The notes below the pieces were generated by a model. It was not told the DNA's origin. It did not search any database and saw nothing but the letters and a program-made list of their open reading frames with translations. Positions 35,193-46,019 of a stretch of DNA of 64,000 bases are shown piece by piece (position 1 is the first letter of the stretch; every line of letters begins with the position of its first letter). The stretch comes from Calycina herbarum (Eukaryota > Ascomycota > Leotiomycetes > Helotiales > Pezizellaceae), in the NCBI GenBank assembly GCA_001414485.1, contig LLEY01000090.1, positions 124,001-188,000 of the forward strand, in the 5' to 3' direction. The translations under genes and the position numbers were made by a program.

Positions 35193-35606
35193 TGCTACTT
35201 ACAACTATAAAGTAGTGACACCTGTACTTTGTTTAACTTACTTACAACTTTCTTAAATACTTTTTTTCTTTCTCTTTCTATGATTATTATTCTAATAAAC
35301 TCCTTTAAATTTCTTTTTCTTACTTAGTTTAGATAATAAAACAATTTAAAAGTAGTTACTAGAAAACAAAATCTTTCTTTTAATATTTCTAGTATTTTTA
35401 TCATAGTAAAATCCATAGTGAAATCCTATTTTCTTACCTCCTTTTTAGAGAAAGAAAGAGTTTTAAATTATCTTATAAATTTATTTCAAGATTAGTCAAT
35501 ATCTATATCAAAGTATCTTATAATGAATGTTAAGATTCGATTAACTCTCAAGTATTCGTTTGTATATATGGCTAAATGAATGTTATTTTGAAAAGCTATA
35601 CCTTCG

Positions 35607-35688
35607 AAAATCTAAGAACTTGATTTATTTGACTTGATTAATCTACGTTGAACAATGTGATTTAACAGTCAAAGTTACTAAACTTACA
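35607..35688 (+). repeat. Imperfect direct repeat, copy 2
   Basis: This is the second copy of the repeat at 35107-35192: gaaaatctaagaacttgatt, then aacaatgtgatttaacagtc and gttactaaacttac. Confidence 0.65.
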
Positions 35689-35861
35689 CTGACATGATTG
35701 GCTAATCCACAATTGGTAAATAATATATACCAAAGCAGATGAAGTTTTCTGTCTTCACTCTCATTAGTAAGTAAAGTTGTTTCTTTTGATTCTTCTAACA
35801 AAATAGGAGATTAGAATCCTATAAACAAAGATTAGGTTTCCTAATACAGAATCTCAATCGC

Positions 35862-36394
35862 ACCAAAGTCTAATAACAACTAAATCGCAAATCGCAAATC
35901 GTAAAACACAAAAAGAGGTTAAAACATTTTCGTGTTTTTTAAGCTACTCCTTAAATTGGCCTAATTCTACTATGCATCCCATATTCTCTCTTATTTTCGT
36001 ACCCTTACTTCTTCTCTCTTGGTTTCTTTCTCTGAGTAAATTAGAAGAGAAGAAATAACAGTAAGGAAAGAAGAGGTGGGAGGCGGGGAAAGATGTTTGC
36101 TTCTCGCTTAATTTCCCTAAAGTGGCTGGAGGGTCATATCGTAACGTGTCCAGTAATTGTTTGCTAGCCCAGCTCCCTCCAGCCCCCTCTTTGTCTTCTT
36201 TTTCTTCATTTACTCTTGAAGAGTAATAACACGAAGGGCAAAGATAAAGGATGCGGCAGTGAGGATTAGGGTAATGCGACAGTGAGAGTGCGAGAGTAAG
36301 GATACCTACAATGGAGAAATAATTTACTGTATTTCCTACCTAAGAAATTGACACTTAGTGATTTGCGACTTAGTTGTTATTGGAGTTTGGTGTC
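35862..36394. mobile_element. Inverted-repeat element, MITE-like (about 0.5 kb)
   Basis: The left arm caccaaagtctaataacaac (35861-35880), followed by taaatcgcaaatc, matches the right arm near 36361-36392 in inverted orientation, with about three mismatches over 32 bases. The interior has no open frame. It contains a further inverted pair, with ctggaggg near 36128 and ccctccag near 36175. A third copy of the aactaaatcgcaaat arm stands just outside at 36445. No clear target-site duplication was found. Confidence 0.5.
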
Positions 36395-36546
36395 TACGGG
36401 ACGCCCCACCCACGGCATCCTGAATACACTAAAAAGTCAGATTAACTAAATCGCAAATAGAAAATCGCAAATCGCAAAGTATCACTTTTTATAAATATAA
36501 AATAGAATAGTTTTGAATTTAAATTCCCTCTCCCTCTTCCCCCCCC

Positions 36547-36971
36547 CAGCGTATTACTCAACTACTCGAGTACTACTCGAGTAGTCGTAAGTAGAGTAGA
36601 GTAGAGTATAAGTAGTAAGTTCGATGAGTAGAGTAGAGTAGCTACTCTTAACTACTCAAGTACTACTCGAGTAGTCTATAAATAGTAGTAATATATAAAT
36701 ATAAGCTAAGAAGATATAATATTAGTATTAAAAAGTTGTAAAAATTAGATAAGATTTCTCGCGTCTTCTCTCTATTCTCTTCTAAAGAGATATAACCTTA
36801 GAAAATTCTAATAACTATTTATAGAAAAATCTTACTAAGCTCTTCTAGTACTATATATATACCGATTTTAGGCCCGACTCTCTCGAGCGTCGGTCTGAAT
36901 CGGTCCGTACTACTTGAGTAGAGTAGAGTAGTAACGGCTACTCTACTCTACTCTACTCATTTAATACGCTG
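36547..36971. mobile_element. GAGTA-rich element with 10-bp terminal inverted repeats
   Basis: The ends are cagcgtatta (36547-36556) and its exact inverse taatacgctg (36962-36971), each bordered by a run of C. The interior is dominated by gagtagagtag, actcgagtact and their inverses, arranged as nested palindromes around ctcgag. It has no coding capacity. It looks like a non-autonomous element or an expanded subterminal-repeat element. Confidence 0.5.
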
Positions 36972-37227
36972 TCCCCCCCCTTCTATCTATCTTAAGACCT
37001 AATAGTCTCATCTACAGCTACTAGCAAATCAGAGAACAAGGAGAGATAACAGGTATCACGTATATAGCAGTAACATCACCCCTTACCTCCTCGCTGTCGC
37101 TGTTACTATCGCCTCCTCATTATTACCTGACTATTACATTGTATTCTTACTATTGTTTCTAGATAACGTGAGTTCATGGACTGGAGCCGCGATGTTGACC
37201 ACCCCATTCTTCGCATCTGAACTTGTA

Positions 37228-37335
37228 GCTGAAAGCCTCGAGGTAAAGAAGACATTTTGACGATAACTGGACGTGTATCTACCCATCCAGGGCAAATCGC
37301 ATACACTCTGACCCCGTGACTTGCATTGTCGAGAG
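37228..37335 (-). pseudogene. Short-chain dehydrogenase/reductase (SDR) gene fragment
   Basis: About 30 residues read RFALDNASHGVRVYAICPGWVDT, the part of a classical SDR after the catalytic Tyr-x3-Lys, where family members have GIRVNAICPG-x-x-x-T. Nothing upstream gives the Rossmann glycine motif or the YxxxK, so only a relic is present. It lies beside a second relic in the opposite orientation (37551-37680). Confidence 0.6.
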
Positions 37336-37550
37336 CAAAACGTGACTCATTAATTTCCAATTTCCCCGCAACAAACATCTCCATCACAACATACCAGCAT
37401 TTCTCGTCGTCCCTACCACCAATCAGCAAAAAAACGAAGTCAGACACCCTAACTCCAACTTCAAAAAAAGGTATTTCATTTTCTCCTCTCAGCTCTCACT
37501 CATCTAACCCCCCACACCTCAACCTCTTCCCACAACCATTCCCAGAGCCA

Positions 37551-37682
37551 GAAATGTGGAATAGAGTCGCAGAGGAGATGACCGTCCCATGGCGCGCCGC
37601 CGAAGCAGTGCATTGGCAACTCGGCACAAATGGTTATTATTTGGTTGGGACGGCACAAGAAGCAAATCAATTCAAGTTGTGA
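37551..37682 (+). pseudogene. Relic of a fungal Myb-like protein gene
   Basis: The segment MWNRVAEEMTVPWRAAEAVHWQLG resembles the block MW-RVAEE---PWRAAEAMHWQLG that I associate with fungal Myb-like regulators. Upstream is a Ser/Pro-rich stretch without the DNA-binding part, and downstream the frame ends within 20 codons. It is probably a fragment left by rearrangement. Confidence 0.45.
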
Positions 37683-39069
37683 TCTGAAAGCATTCTCTGC
37701 CATCACGCATCTCGATATTTCGACCTGGGACTCGTGCTCTAAATCAGCTGGAAATCTATTTGCTTCCAGTAAATCGTGTGTCTGAGGGTGGAAGTCTCTC
37801 ACAGTAACTAACTGCGTGTTTTTCATTGAAAGATCATCATAATCCAACTCACTCCGCAACGAGATTACCAAGTACCTTGGTGGTTCCTTGAAGTAGGAAT
37901 GAACTATGCCATCTTCAACCTTGGCTTCTGTGATTGACTTATGTTTAGCATGTGAGTTTGTGACTTGCGCCAGGCTTACAACGAGACGTCGCCCTGATAA
38001 ATTGAATTGACCTTTTTCTTATATAAGCACTGTGTGAAGCAAGGCTAAGATGAGAAACCAGGTATTTGCGTACAGTTGGAATATGATACTGCTCGACCCG
38101 CAGCTGAAGTCACGAAAATGACTAAAGCCTCCTGCTTCCTCCGCGAATGGTTCTTCATAACCACATCTACCCCTCAAACAACTCTCACTACCTCAGCAAG
38201 ACCAAGATCACCAAATTCTAACAAAAATGATTCGTAAAAATGAAAGCAAGTATACCAGTGCAGAATAGTTTTCTGACTTCACTCTCCAGTGAATTGAGAT
38301 GAACCACACTCCTGGTATTCTCACAATGAAACGATGGTCTTATAATTGTCTTCAGAACAGCATCAACACCAAAGGAATACAAAAATGCTTCTTTGCTATT
38401 GACTTCCGCTATTGACTTCCCTTGGTTTAATGCCCCTGAAAGGTTAAGCGATGTTAATATCAAAAATCAATTTCTGTCCAACTGATCACATGGAACCCAT
38501 GAATATATGAAGTAATGTGAAGAATAATTGTCGAGAAGAAAGGGGTAACCGAAAAGCAAGAGGAACAGAACAAAACAGAACAGAAAAGAACTCAATGACC
38601 TGATGCCCATGAACACTGCGCAATACAAAGTGAATAGAGTCAAAGATCAGTTGAACCACCTGATATCTAAAGTTTGGATTGGAAACAGAACTGATCCCTA
38701 GCTGTGAAGTTAAAGGATGCTGAAGTGGTTCCTATGTTTGGGCTGTTTGGGTGTGAAGCCAATATGTCTCCTATTCTCCTATGTTGACCGAATTCTACTG
38801 AAAACTTGATTTTTGACTTGCTTCATGCTGGAGTGAGCCAACCTCTTTTGAATGTAGAAGGTTACGCTCTGTATTCTTGGGTTTTTTGCAATCCTTGTGA
38901 ACACTCAATATTGGTTTCAGACTGAGGAGCCCAATAGGTAAAAGGCAAAAATGAACACAAGGAGAATTCAACAAACAAAAGACAGAAAAGAAATCAATTT
39001 TGTGTACTCATAAATTGACCAACGCCATTATTGACCTGTGATTCCATCAATGAAATCATCCAAGAACCA
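37683..39069. other. Intergenic, no gene recognised
   Basis: About 1.4 kb has only short frames and no motif. Runs of cagaacagaacagaaaagaac near 38570 are a minor simple repeat. Nothing else could be named. Confidence 0.5.
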
Positions 39070-40457
39070 TCACTCAATGACATCCTTAGCTCCAGGAACA
39101 GCTCTCCAACACCATCCACACCAACTCCTTGCTCTCCCATCAGCCTCCCTAACAAGGAACTTGCCCTGTTGCTTCTCATCAAGAAACTCTGGTACGCAAG
39201 CACCCACTTTAACCATTGTGACCAACTTCTTCTTCAAAACACCTCCAATGCCCTCAATTTCATGTCTCGCATATCCAGGACTAGTTTGTCCATTTACACT
39301 GACAAAGCTTCCATTGGAACTTGGAGGACTCGAGGATGGGCTTTCAGCTCTACTGTCAATCTCCCTTGCATCTTCAGCATCGCAGTCAATTTCTTGCTCG
39401 ACCTCTCGGGCAGCAACACACTCTTTTCCTCGACCACATTCAACTCCGCGATCGCCTTCTCCAATACCGACTCCCAACCCACCAAAGGAAGGCAAGTATC
39501 TTGAATGCCACCTCCATATGCCTTCATAATCCGAGTCTGCGCTACGGAGACTTCGGCCACAGGGTTGACAGAGCCAAACACCTTCCGTAGCACAGTTGCA
39601 AACAGCTCTCTTGACTGTATCAGTGTTGATATGAGAGGCAGATTCGGATGGGCGATTCAGAGCTTGGGCAATCGAGGGGCTCACGAGAGAGGAGAGAGGG
39701 GCCTTGGAGCAAGCAGTACAGATGCGTCTATGGCGCTGTTTGAGGAGGACGGGTGCTGGGGGTTTGATTGTGCAGTTCTATTCATTATTAGCATATCTGG
39801 ATGTTGCGTTCTGTAGACGATACTCACTCTGCAAACAACTCTATCACATCTTCGGCAGCCAGCAACCATGTCTCGAGCACAATCACCAATCTTACCATTC
39901 CCTCCGCTTTCTCTTCCCGTCTCTACAAAGTACCAATCTGCAGCTCTTGCTCGATAACGTAACGTATTATCAGGGTCAAGTTCGACATCTTCATTCTCAC
40001 AATGCAAAGTCGAGGAGAGTAGTTGCTTGCGGTATTGTAGGAGGCTTGCACGAACTTGGTGGCAAGATCGAGCAAGAGCATCGAGGGTATTGAGGTCGAT
40101 GTGTGACGCGATGGACATGACAATGCTGTAGAAACGAGAAGTATTAGTATTCATTTCGGGGTATCACAGTAATACGCTGATCAAAAATGCAAGAGCTTCA
40201 TTTGGGCTTATCATAACATACGGATAACATCCCAAAGCTTCTGCCACCAACATCTTCTCTTGCTTCTCGGCAGTCTTGCTCGTTCCGGCGTCTGTATCTT
40301 CCTTTGCTATGCTGCTAGCTTTGTTGATGCTGAGGTTTCCAATGTCAAAACGCCCAAAACTGTTGCCATGATTGTGTCCATTTATATCCCAATGCGATCT
40401 CAACCTGATATTCTCTGGAGGCTCGCTTTCGTCATCCAGATCGACAAAGACAACCAT
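39070..40457 (-). CDS. F-box protein with cysteine-rich C-terminal region
   Basis: Three exons (40457-40222, 40125-39828, 39777-39070) join to 413 residues. The F-box core sits across the first splice: GCYPIVMSIASHIDLNTLDALARSCHQVRASL. This fits a substrate adaptor of an SCF ubiquitin ligase. After it come cysteine clusters, CRRCDRVVCRNCTIKPP, RRICTACSKAP, CNCATEGVWLCQPCG and the final WCGWCWRAVPG, which resemble a metal-binding region found in a fungal F-box family. A low-complexity Ser-rich piece (AESPSSSPPSSNGS) separates the cysteine blocks. Splice joints use GTATGT and GTGAGT donors, with TTTCTACAG and AATAG acceptors, and all phases fit. The first exon (MVVFVDLDDESEPPENIRL...) is the least certain part; a start further downstream would lose the F-box front. 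Confidence 0.75.
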
Positions 40458-41322
40458 GATGCTCCGTTATCGCTTTCAAGATGTGGATTCGAGGTGTCGG
40501 TAGAACAGGGAGTCGAAGCTGAAGCCAAAGCTAAAGAAGACAAACTATCAAAAGCGGAAATACTGAAAATCGACAGAAGTAAACGAGGGGATTCCGATAG
40601 AGGGCCCATTGAAGCTGCGTTGGTGGCAGCGGATCAAGGGCAGAAGCGGTATTTCCGGAGCAAGAGAGGAAGGGAATTCGCTCTCTCTGGGAAGCTGTCG
40701 ATGTGCGTGAGATGTAAGAGGTGATAGAACGAAACGAGGGTGCGAGAGTCAGTCCAGTGGTGCAAGAGAAAGGGAGCTTGGGAGAGCCACACTTTGGTGG
40801 GACAAATGCAGGCGTTCTAGAATTCGCGGGGCCGAGTCGAAATGATTGGTCGGAAGGAAGGCGGAGGTGGGTCCATTTTTGGGAGCAATGAAGGAGTCAA
40901 AGTTGGCGTGACGGGAGGTAAAAATATACTCCTTTTAGAGTGCACGAGAGTGAGCGAAATATTCTTCTTCAACAAAACTTTTACAAATTAAAACTAAAGT
41001 TGCTCTCCTACTAAGTAGTCTTTGAGTACCTAGCCACCTGGGCTGCAAGGTTGTTTACACCATCACGTGTTAAGCGGCATAGATCCAAATTTCCATCCTC
41101 AGGTTGGCATTGTAACAATGTACAATCGTTGCATCTAATTCACTCTTATTATTTCAGAGGTATCTTGAGACTATCAAGAGCAGTTTATCAAGCTCCACCA
41201 GTCTTTTTAATCAACAACATACAGGTACTTGAAGACCCCACCTCACCACACTGTGACACCCGAACATTCAGGGCGGCTACAACAACACCTACAAGTTCTT
41301 GTAGCATACCCAAGCACTCACA
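40458..41322. promoter_or_regulatory. Divergent intergenic region
   Basis: About 0.87 kb lies between the F-box gene (-) and the epoxide hydrolase gene (+) and should contain both promoters. A plus-strand frame at 40260-40724 mirrors the first F-box exon and is not believed. No factor site is assigned. Confidence 0.45.
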
Positions 41323-42679
41323 ATGGCACTTCCAACACCAACTCCCTTCAAAATTGCCGTTCCAGATTCCCTCCTCTCCTGGATCCAACAAAGAGTCTCA
41401 ACAGCAAGAATACCAGAAGGCGAGACCTTCCCACCAGGTAAAGAATGGTCCCACGGCGTCCCTCCATCTGTCATGCAACATCTCAAAGAATACTGGACAA
41501 CAAATTACGATTGGCGTGCTGTGGAAGCAAGAATCAATGGTAATCTAAAGCAGTTCACTTTACCCATTGAATATGAAGGAGAAACTTTTACTATGCATTT
41601 TGTTCATCACAGGTCAGAAAAGGAAGGTGCTGTGCCTTTGTTATTCCAACATGGTTGGCCAGGAAGCATTCTTGAGGTACGTTCGGTTTAAAAAGGGGGA
41701 GGGGAAAGTCAGAAAAGCTTACGAAAGGTCAGGTCAAAGACATAATTGATCTTCTTACCAAACCCTCTGATCCAACTCAACAAGCATACCATGTTGTGGC
41801 ACCCTCTCTCCCAGGTTTTGGTTACTCGACTCCATCCAAAAATCCAGACTTCAAACTCAAAGACATTGCTACGATCAACAACAAACTCATGATCGCTCTT
41901 GGATACCCCAAGTACATCGCTCAAGGTGGTGATTGGGGAAGTATGATTTCCCGATTTGCGGCCATTGCCCATCCCGAAAACGTACTTGGTTGTCACGTAA
42001 ATATGATAGCAGCCTCGCCCCCCTCTTGGTGGAGAAAACCTTTTTCATTTCTGCGGTTTGTGATCTGGGCTGTTTGGACGGGGGGTGATAAATCTGGATT
42101 GCTGGGTCAAATGATGTGGTGGATGAAGGAAGAATCTGGTAAGTCCCAAACCCCTCGCGTTGAACTCAATCTGACAGGCCGACAGGCTACATGGAAATCC
42201 AATCCACAAAACCCCAAACGATTACCTATTCCCTCGCCGACTCCCCCCTCGGCCAACTAGCCTGGATCCTCGACAAAGTCCACAACCTAACCGACAAATA
42301 CACATTCTCCGACGAAGACATCATAACCTGGGCAATGATGTACATCGTCCCCGGTACCACAGCTCAAGCATCCATCTACACGAATTCCAAGGGGACGAAA
42401 GCTGAATTCTTCGCTTCTTATCTGTTGAGTAATCGGATTTCGGCGAAGCAGGATTTTGGAGCTAGTTTGTTTCCTAAGGAGGTGTTCAATATTCCTAGGT
42501 TTTGGGCGGAGGCTACGGTTGCGAGGAGTATTGTTTTTTGGAGGGAGCATGGGGAGGGAGGGCATTTTGCGGCGACGGAGAGACCTGAGGTGCTTGTGGG
42601 GGATATTAGGGAGTTTACTGGGGGGATGGATGAGGGGCGGTTGGCTGCTTTGAGGGTTAGTGGGAAGTTGAAGGTGTAA
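41323..42679 (+). CDS. Microsomal-type epoxide hydrolase (alpha/beta hydrolase with EHN domain)
   Basis: Three exons (41323-41676, 41733-42138, 42186-42679; introns 56 and 47 bp) give 417 residues. The N-terminal EHN lid domain (about 1-110; FKIAVPDSLLSWIQQRV, HGVPPSVMQHLKEYW) is followed by the alpha/beta fold. The oxyanion-hole motif is LLFQHGWPGS. The nucleophile is Asp about 185 in AQGGDWGSMISR. The general base is His about 380 in GEGGHFAATERPE, and the partner acid should lie in the cap-side region near YTFSDEDIITW. These enzymes add water to epoxides through an ester intermediate; in fungi they detoxify xenobiotics or serve in secondary metabolism. No N-terminal membrane anchor is evident, so the product is probably soluble. 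A second acceptor CAG eight bases upstream in intron 2 would break the frame. Confidence 0.88.
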
Positions 42680-44746
42680 AAATAATGTGGTGATTGATGT
42701 CTGGAAGTACTATGTGGGTTTTGGTTACTCCTGAGGAATGTAATAGTTGAAGTCATCGTTCTACGTACACCCAGGAGTCAGACCTAGCTAGCTAGGAATT
42801 AAAGTTGATTGTTTCAAATCTCTAGTTAACAGGTTACATTGTGCTAAGTTTTCATAATGATTTACCTGAATTACCCTACAAAGTTTTTACAACGAGCTAG
42901 GTACAAGTAGGTACGAACCATAAATTTGCAGTCACGTTAGAGCAGGGGCCCCCCTCCCTATATAGCCACGCTCATGGGCTCCATCACTGCTACTGCAATT
43001 CCACTGCCTATCACCATCAATTATTATATCACGGCCACTGCCATACAACGTTTACTGTCCATCGCGAGCCTAAGTATACAAGTAGTAAAAATAGCATTGA
43101 TCCACCCAATATCATTTTACCCCCTCCAGTTCGTGGAAGATATCTTTCCCCACAATTTACCCCTCCAAAGCCAATGGGCTCAAACTTTAGGCTAATCAAC
43201 GAGCCTGCCAAATAGGAGAAAAGAGTGAGTATGCACGTGATGGTTATCACCTGATTCTATTGCATCTGCAGGATCGACTTCCTGGCTTGCAGTAAGTATA
43301 ATTGCTGTGCTATTGAAAGAGATTTTGAGAGACGGTTTCAGAATCATGAAGTCTTTGATAATAGCATAACTGCTACAAGTGTAAAAAGAATGCACTGTGT
43401 CGGTGGGAGGAGAATGATATCCCAAGCTGTAGCTAGCCAACTCGGGATAAACAAAATATCAGCGTACCTGCAATGGGATGGAGCAAAACAATCGCAAGAT
43501 TCGTAACTAACGGCAACGTGCATTGCCCTCCTGGGCTACTCGGTCTGGTAAATTTTCATGATGTAAACGCCACAGTTCTTGGGACACCATTCAGATCGCT
43601 TCAAAGCTGATGGTTGCCTACTTCGAGTTGTACAAAGTACCATCTTTTCATCTCATCGCGGTAACGAAAGTGCGGGAGATGTGCCTCCATGATCTACAAA
43701 GACATGATATACATAAAATAAATCCTCGCCCGGCTCTTCAGATATAGCTCATGCCAGCTACGTGTTCCGCGACTGTCAATGCGGAAGGTACAATGCAAGT
43801 CTGCTCTTGAGATGCCACGTCTTGGCCATGAGGAGGCCTGATATGCGGCCTTGAGGGTTGCTGGAGCTCTGCAAGGAACCGTGGGGAGAAAGCGAGGATG
43901 GCTGCAAGATGAAGTTGTACACGTCTCAAGATCCTCGTCAACTCGGAATCTGACCTGTATAACCAATCATTCACTGGTTGAAATATCAGGCTCCTTACAC
44001 AACAGCTTGCAGCGTTGCTTCGGCACCCTTGGTGATAATTGGGCTGCAAGAGCTACCTCTACCTAGGTGGAAGAGCTTCAAAGATGAAGCTATCTGTTGA
44101 TTGTAAAAACAGAGAGGCAGCCGAGAAAGATTCACCCTTGAACTAACCGAATGAATTCCGGAATTGACTGACCTTCTCACCTTCTCAATTTTGTTCCTGC
44201 GTTTGTCTGACCGCCGGTTACCAATTCACCCAATTATTTATATGCAAACAGGGGCCAAAGTTGAGAAGGGAGGGGGCGAAGTCGAGGTATAAGAGGTCGG
44301 CCTACAAGACCCCTGATCTCCGTCCCCTCCCGCCTCTACCCCACTAGCGGCCACTGAGGCCAAAACTTTTAGCGAATTTCTTTTCTTGATATCTTTGCTC
44401 CCTCCAGCTCCTCCAACCTTCCACAACAACAACCTCTACACAACAACCTTCCTCCCCAAACAACCCGACAGACTCTTCTCTTCTTTCGGATCTTTGCCGC
44501 TGTACCTTGTACAGACACTCCTTTGACCTCAACCTTTGATAAATGTATGTTTGCCTCAGCTCCTCCCTGCCGCTTCACCCTTCCTTCCTCGTCCTTGTTT
44601 TGCACCGCAACCCCACCTTGACCACGAGACTCCCCACATCTCACAGACTCTTCTTCTTCAAGTCGCAACGCAAACTTCTTCTCTTTCAAATTGAAGCTGA
44701 CCTATTCTTCCTCTCCAACAGAAACACACTCTCTCAATCCGAAATC
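42680..44746. other. Intergenic region and long leader of the CCHC gene
   Basis: About 2 kb shows no gene; frames on either strand lack motifs. The last 450 bases (44300-44746) are pyrimidine-rich with CT tracts and look like the promoter and 5' leader of the CCHC zinc-knuckle gene. A frame at 44543 that overlaps its start is treated as leader. Confidence 0.45.
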
Positions 44747-46019
44747 ATGGACTCCTACGGTGCCCCCCAATCCCGAGGCTGCTACAACTGTGAGTTTTTC
44801 CGAGAAAAATTCACCTTCCTCCTTCTACACCGCTCCGCACACACATCCTCAGCTCCAAACATTCAAAGTGTTCGCATGGTATCAAGCAACAAGGGCATGT
44901 GTTCACTGCCCATTCGCTCTGGGAGTGCGCTCCACCTTGCCTTCGAACACTGCGAGTGGCGGTCTGCCTTGGGGAATCAAAAGGTTTCATAAGGCTTGCG
45001 CATGGAGTCAAGAATCAACCTATCGTCTCTGGCATACCAGTCGACTCCCCATCAATAGGCGTGGAGAATGGAAGCTGACATTGAATTTTAGGTGGCGATG
45101 CTGCTCACCAGGTACGAGCCTACTCGCCTTTGGCATGATTCTTACGATATTGACTTGCATTTATAGGCTCGTGACTGCCCAACCCGTGGACCAGCCAAGT
45201 GGTAAGAATACCCAACTACCTCGTTTTGTGCTCAATGCTGACCTGCGATAGCTACAATTGCGGTGGTGAGTGGAAGCGCGAAGATTCCAATTAGAGTGCG
45301 AGACTGATTTAGAATTTTTTCCGGTTTCAGGCGAGGGACACATGAGTATGATTCACCTGCAAATCCAATCCCCCAAGAAATCTGCTGACAGTTCAATAGG
45401 CCGAGAGTGCCCAGAGGGTCCAAAGGACAAGACATGTTACAAGGTACTACTCAGTATCATCCCCAACTCAGAGACTGTGCTAACTTCAACAACAGTGTGG
45501 CCAACCTGGACACATCTCTCGCGACTGCACCAACCCAGCTTCCGAGGGTGCTGGACGTGGCGGTGGTGGATTCCAATCCGGTGGTGGTAACCAGGAGTGC
45601 TACAAGGTAAGATTGACCGCAGACTCCTTTGAAATGGCAGTTTACTCATACTTCTATTAGTGCTCCAAGATCGGACACATCGCCAGAAACTGCCCTGAGG
45701 CCGGTGGTTACGGTGGTGGTGGATTCGGCGGTCAACAAGGTGGCTATGGTGGCGGACAAGGCTTCGGTGGTGGTCGTCAGGGCGGTCAAACCTGTTACTC
45801 ATGTGGTGGTTACGGCCACATGTCCCGTGATTGCACTCAAGGACAAAAGTGCTACAATTGTGGTGAAGTTGGCCACTTGAGCCGTAAGTTTTTCATGCTT
45901 CAACTTCATCAGTCTATGCTAATATCACAATAGGTGATTGCCCATCTGAGACCAGCTCTGAGCGTACTTGCTACAAGTGCAAGCAGCCAGGTCACGTCCA
46001 GGCTCAATGCCCAAACTAA
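44747..46019 (+). CDS. CCHC zinc-knuckle nucleic-acid-binding protein (CNBP/Gis2/Byr3-like)
   Basis: Nine exons (44747-44789, 45092-45111, 45167-45201, 45252-45265, 45331-45345, 45400-45443, 45496-45606, 45661-45883, 45934-46019) give 196 residues with perfect phase. There are seven knuckles of the form C-x2-C-x4-H-x4-[85 protein letters not shown] and [14 protein letters not shown]. Gly-rich linkers ([16 protein letters not shown]) separate knuckles 3-4 and 4-5. Relatives bind single-stranded DNA and G-rich mRNA and affect translation and stress response. Exons 2-5 are 20, 35, 14 and 15 bases, so the first two knuckles are cut by four introns. The first intron is about 300 bases, longer than the others. 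Confidence 0.93.

Larger units (their letters stand above)
34808..37105. other. AT-rich, gene-free region with repeat elements
   Basis: After the start of the F-box-like gene and its promoter, about 2.2 kb is strongly AT-rich from 34980 on, with no open frame worth reporting. It contains two long imperfect repeats, an inverted-repeat element and a GAGTA-rich element, each listed separately. The base composition and many TpA steps suggest repeat-induced point mutation of old repeats. Confidence 0.6.

Noticed and set aside
36541..36974. A CRISPR-like or satellite array
   Set aside because: The repeats are irregular, palindromic and without spacers, and the sequence is eukaryotic; a TIR element explains it better.
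39031..39590. Plus-strand frames of up to 163 codons over the F-box gene
   Set aside because: They are shadows of the minus-strand F-box/cysteine-rich exon, with Ser/Pro/Thr-rich, motif-free products.
44543..45251. Two plus-strand frames (149 and 186 codons) overlapping the start of the CCHC gene
   Set aside because: They run through introns and the leader in other frames; the spliced CCHC model explains the region fully.
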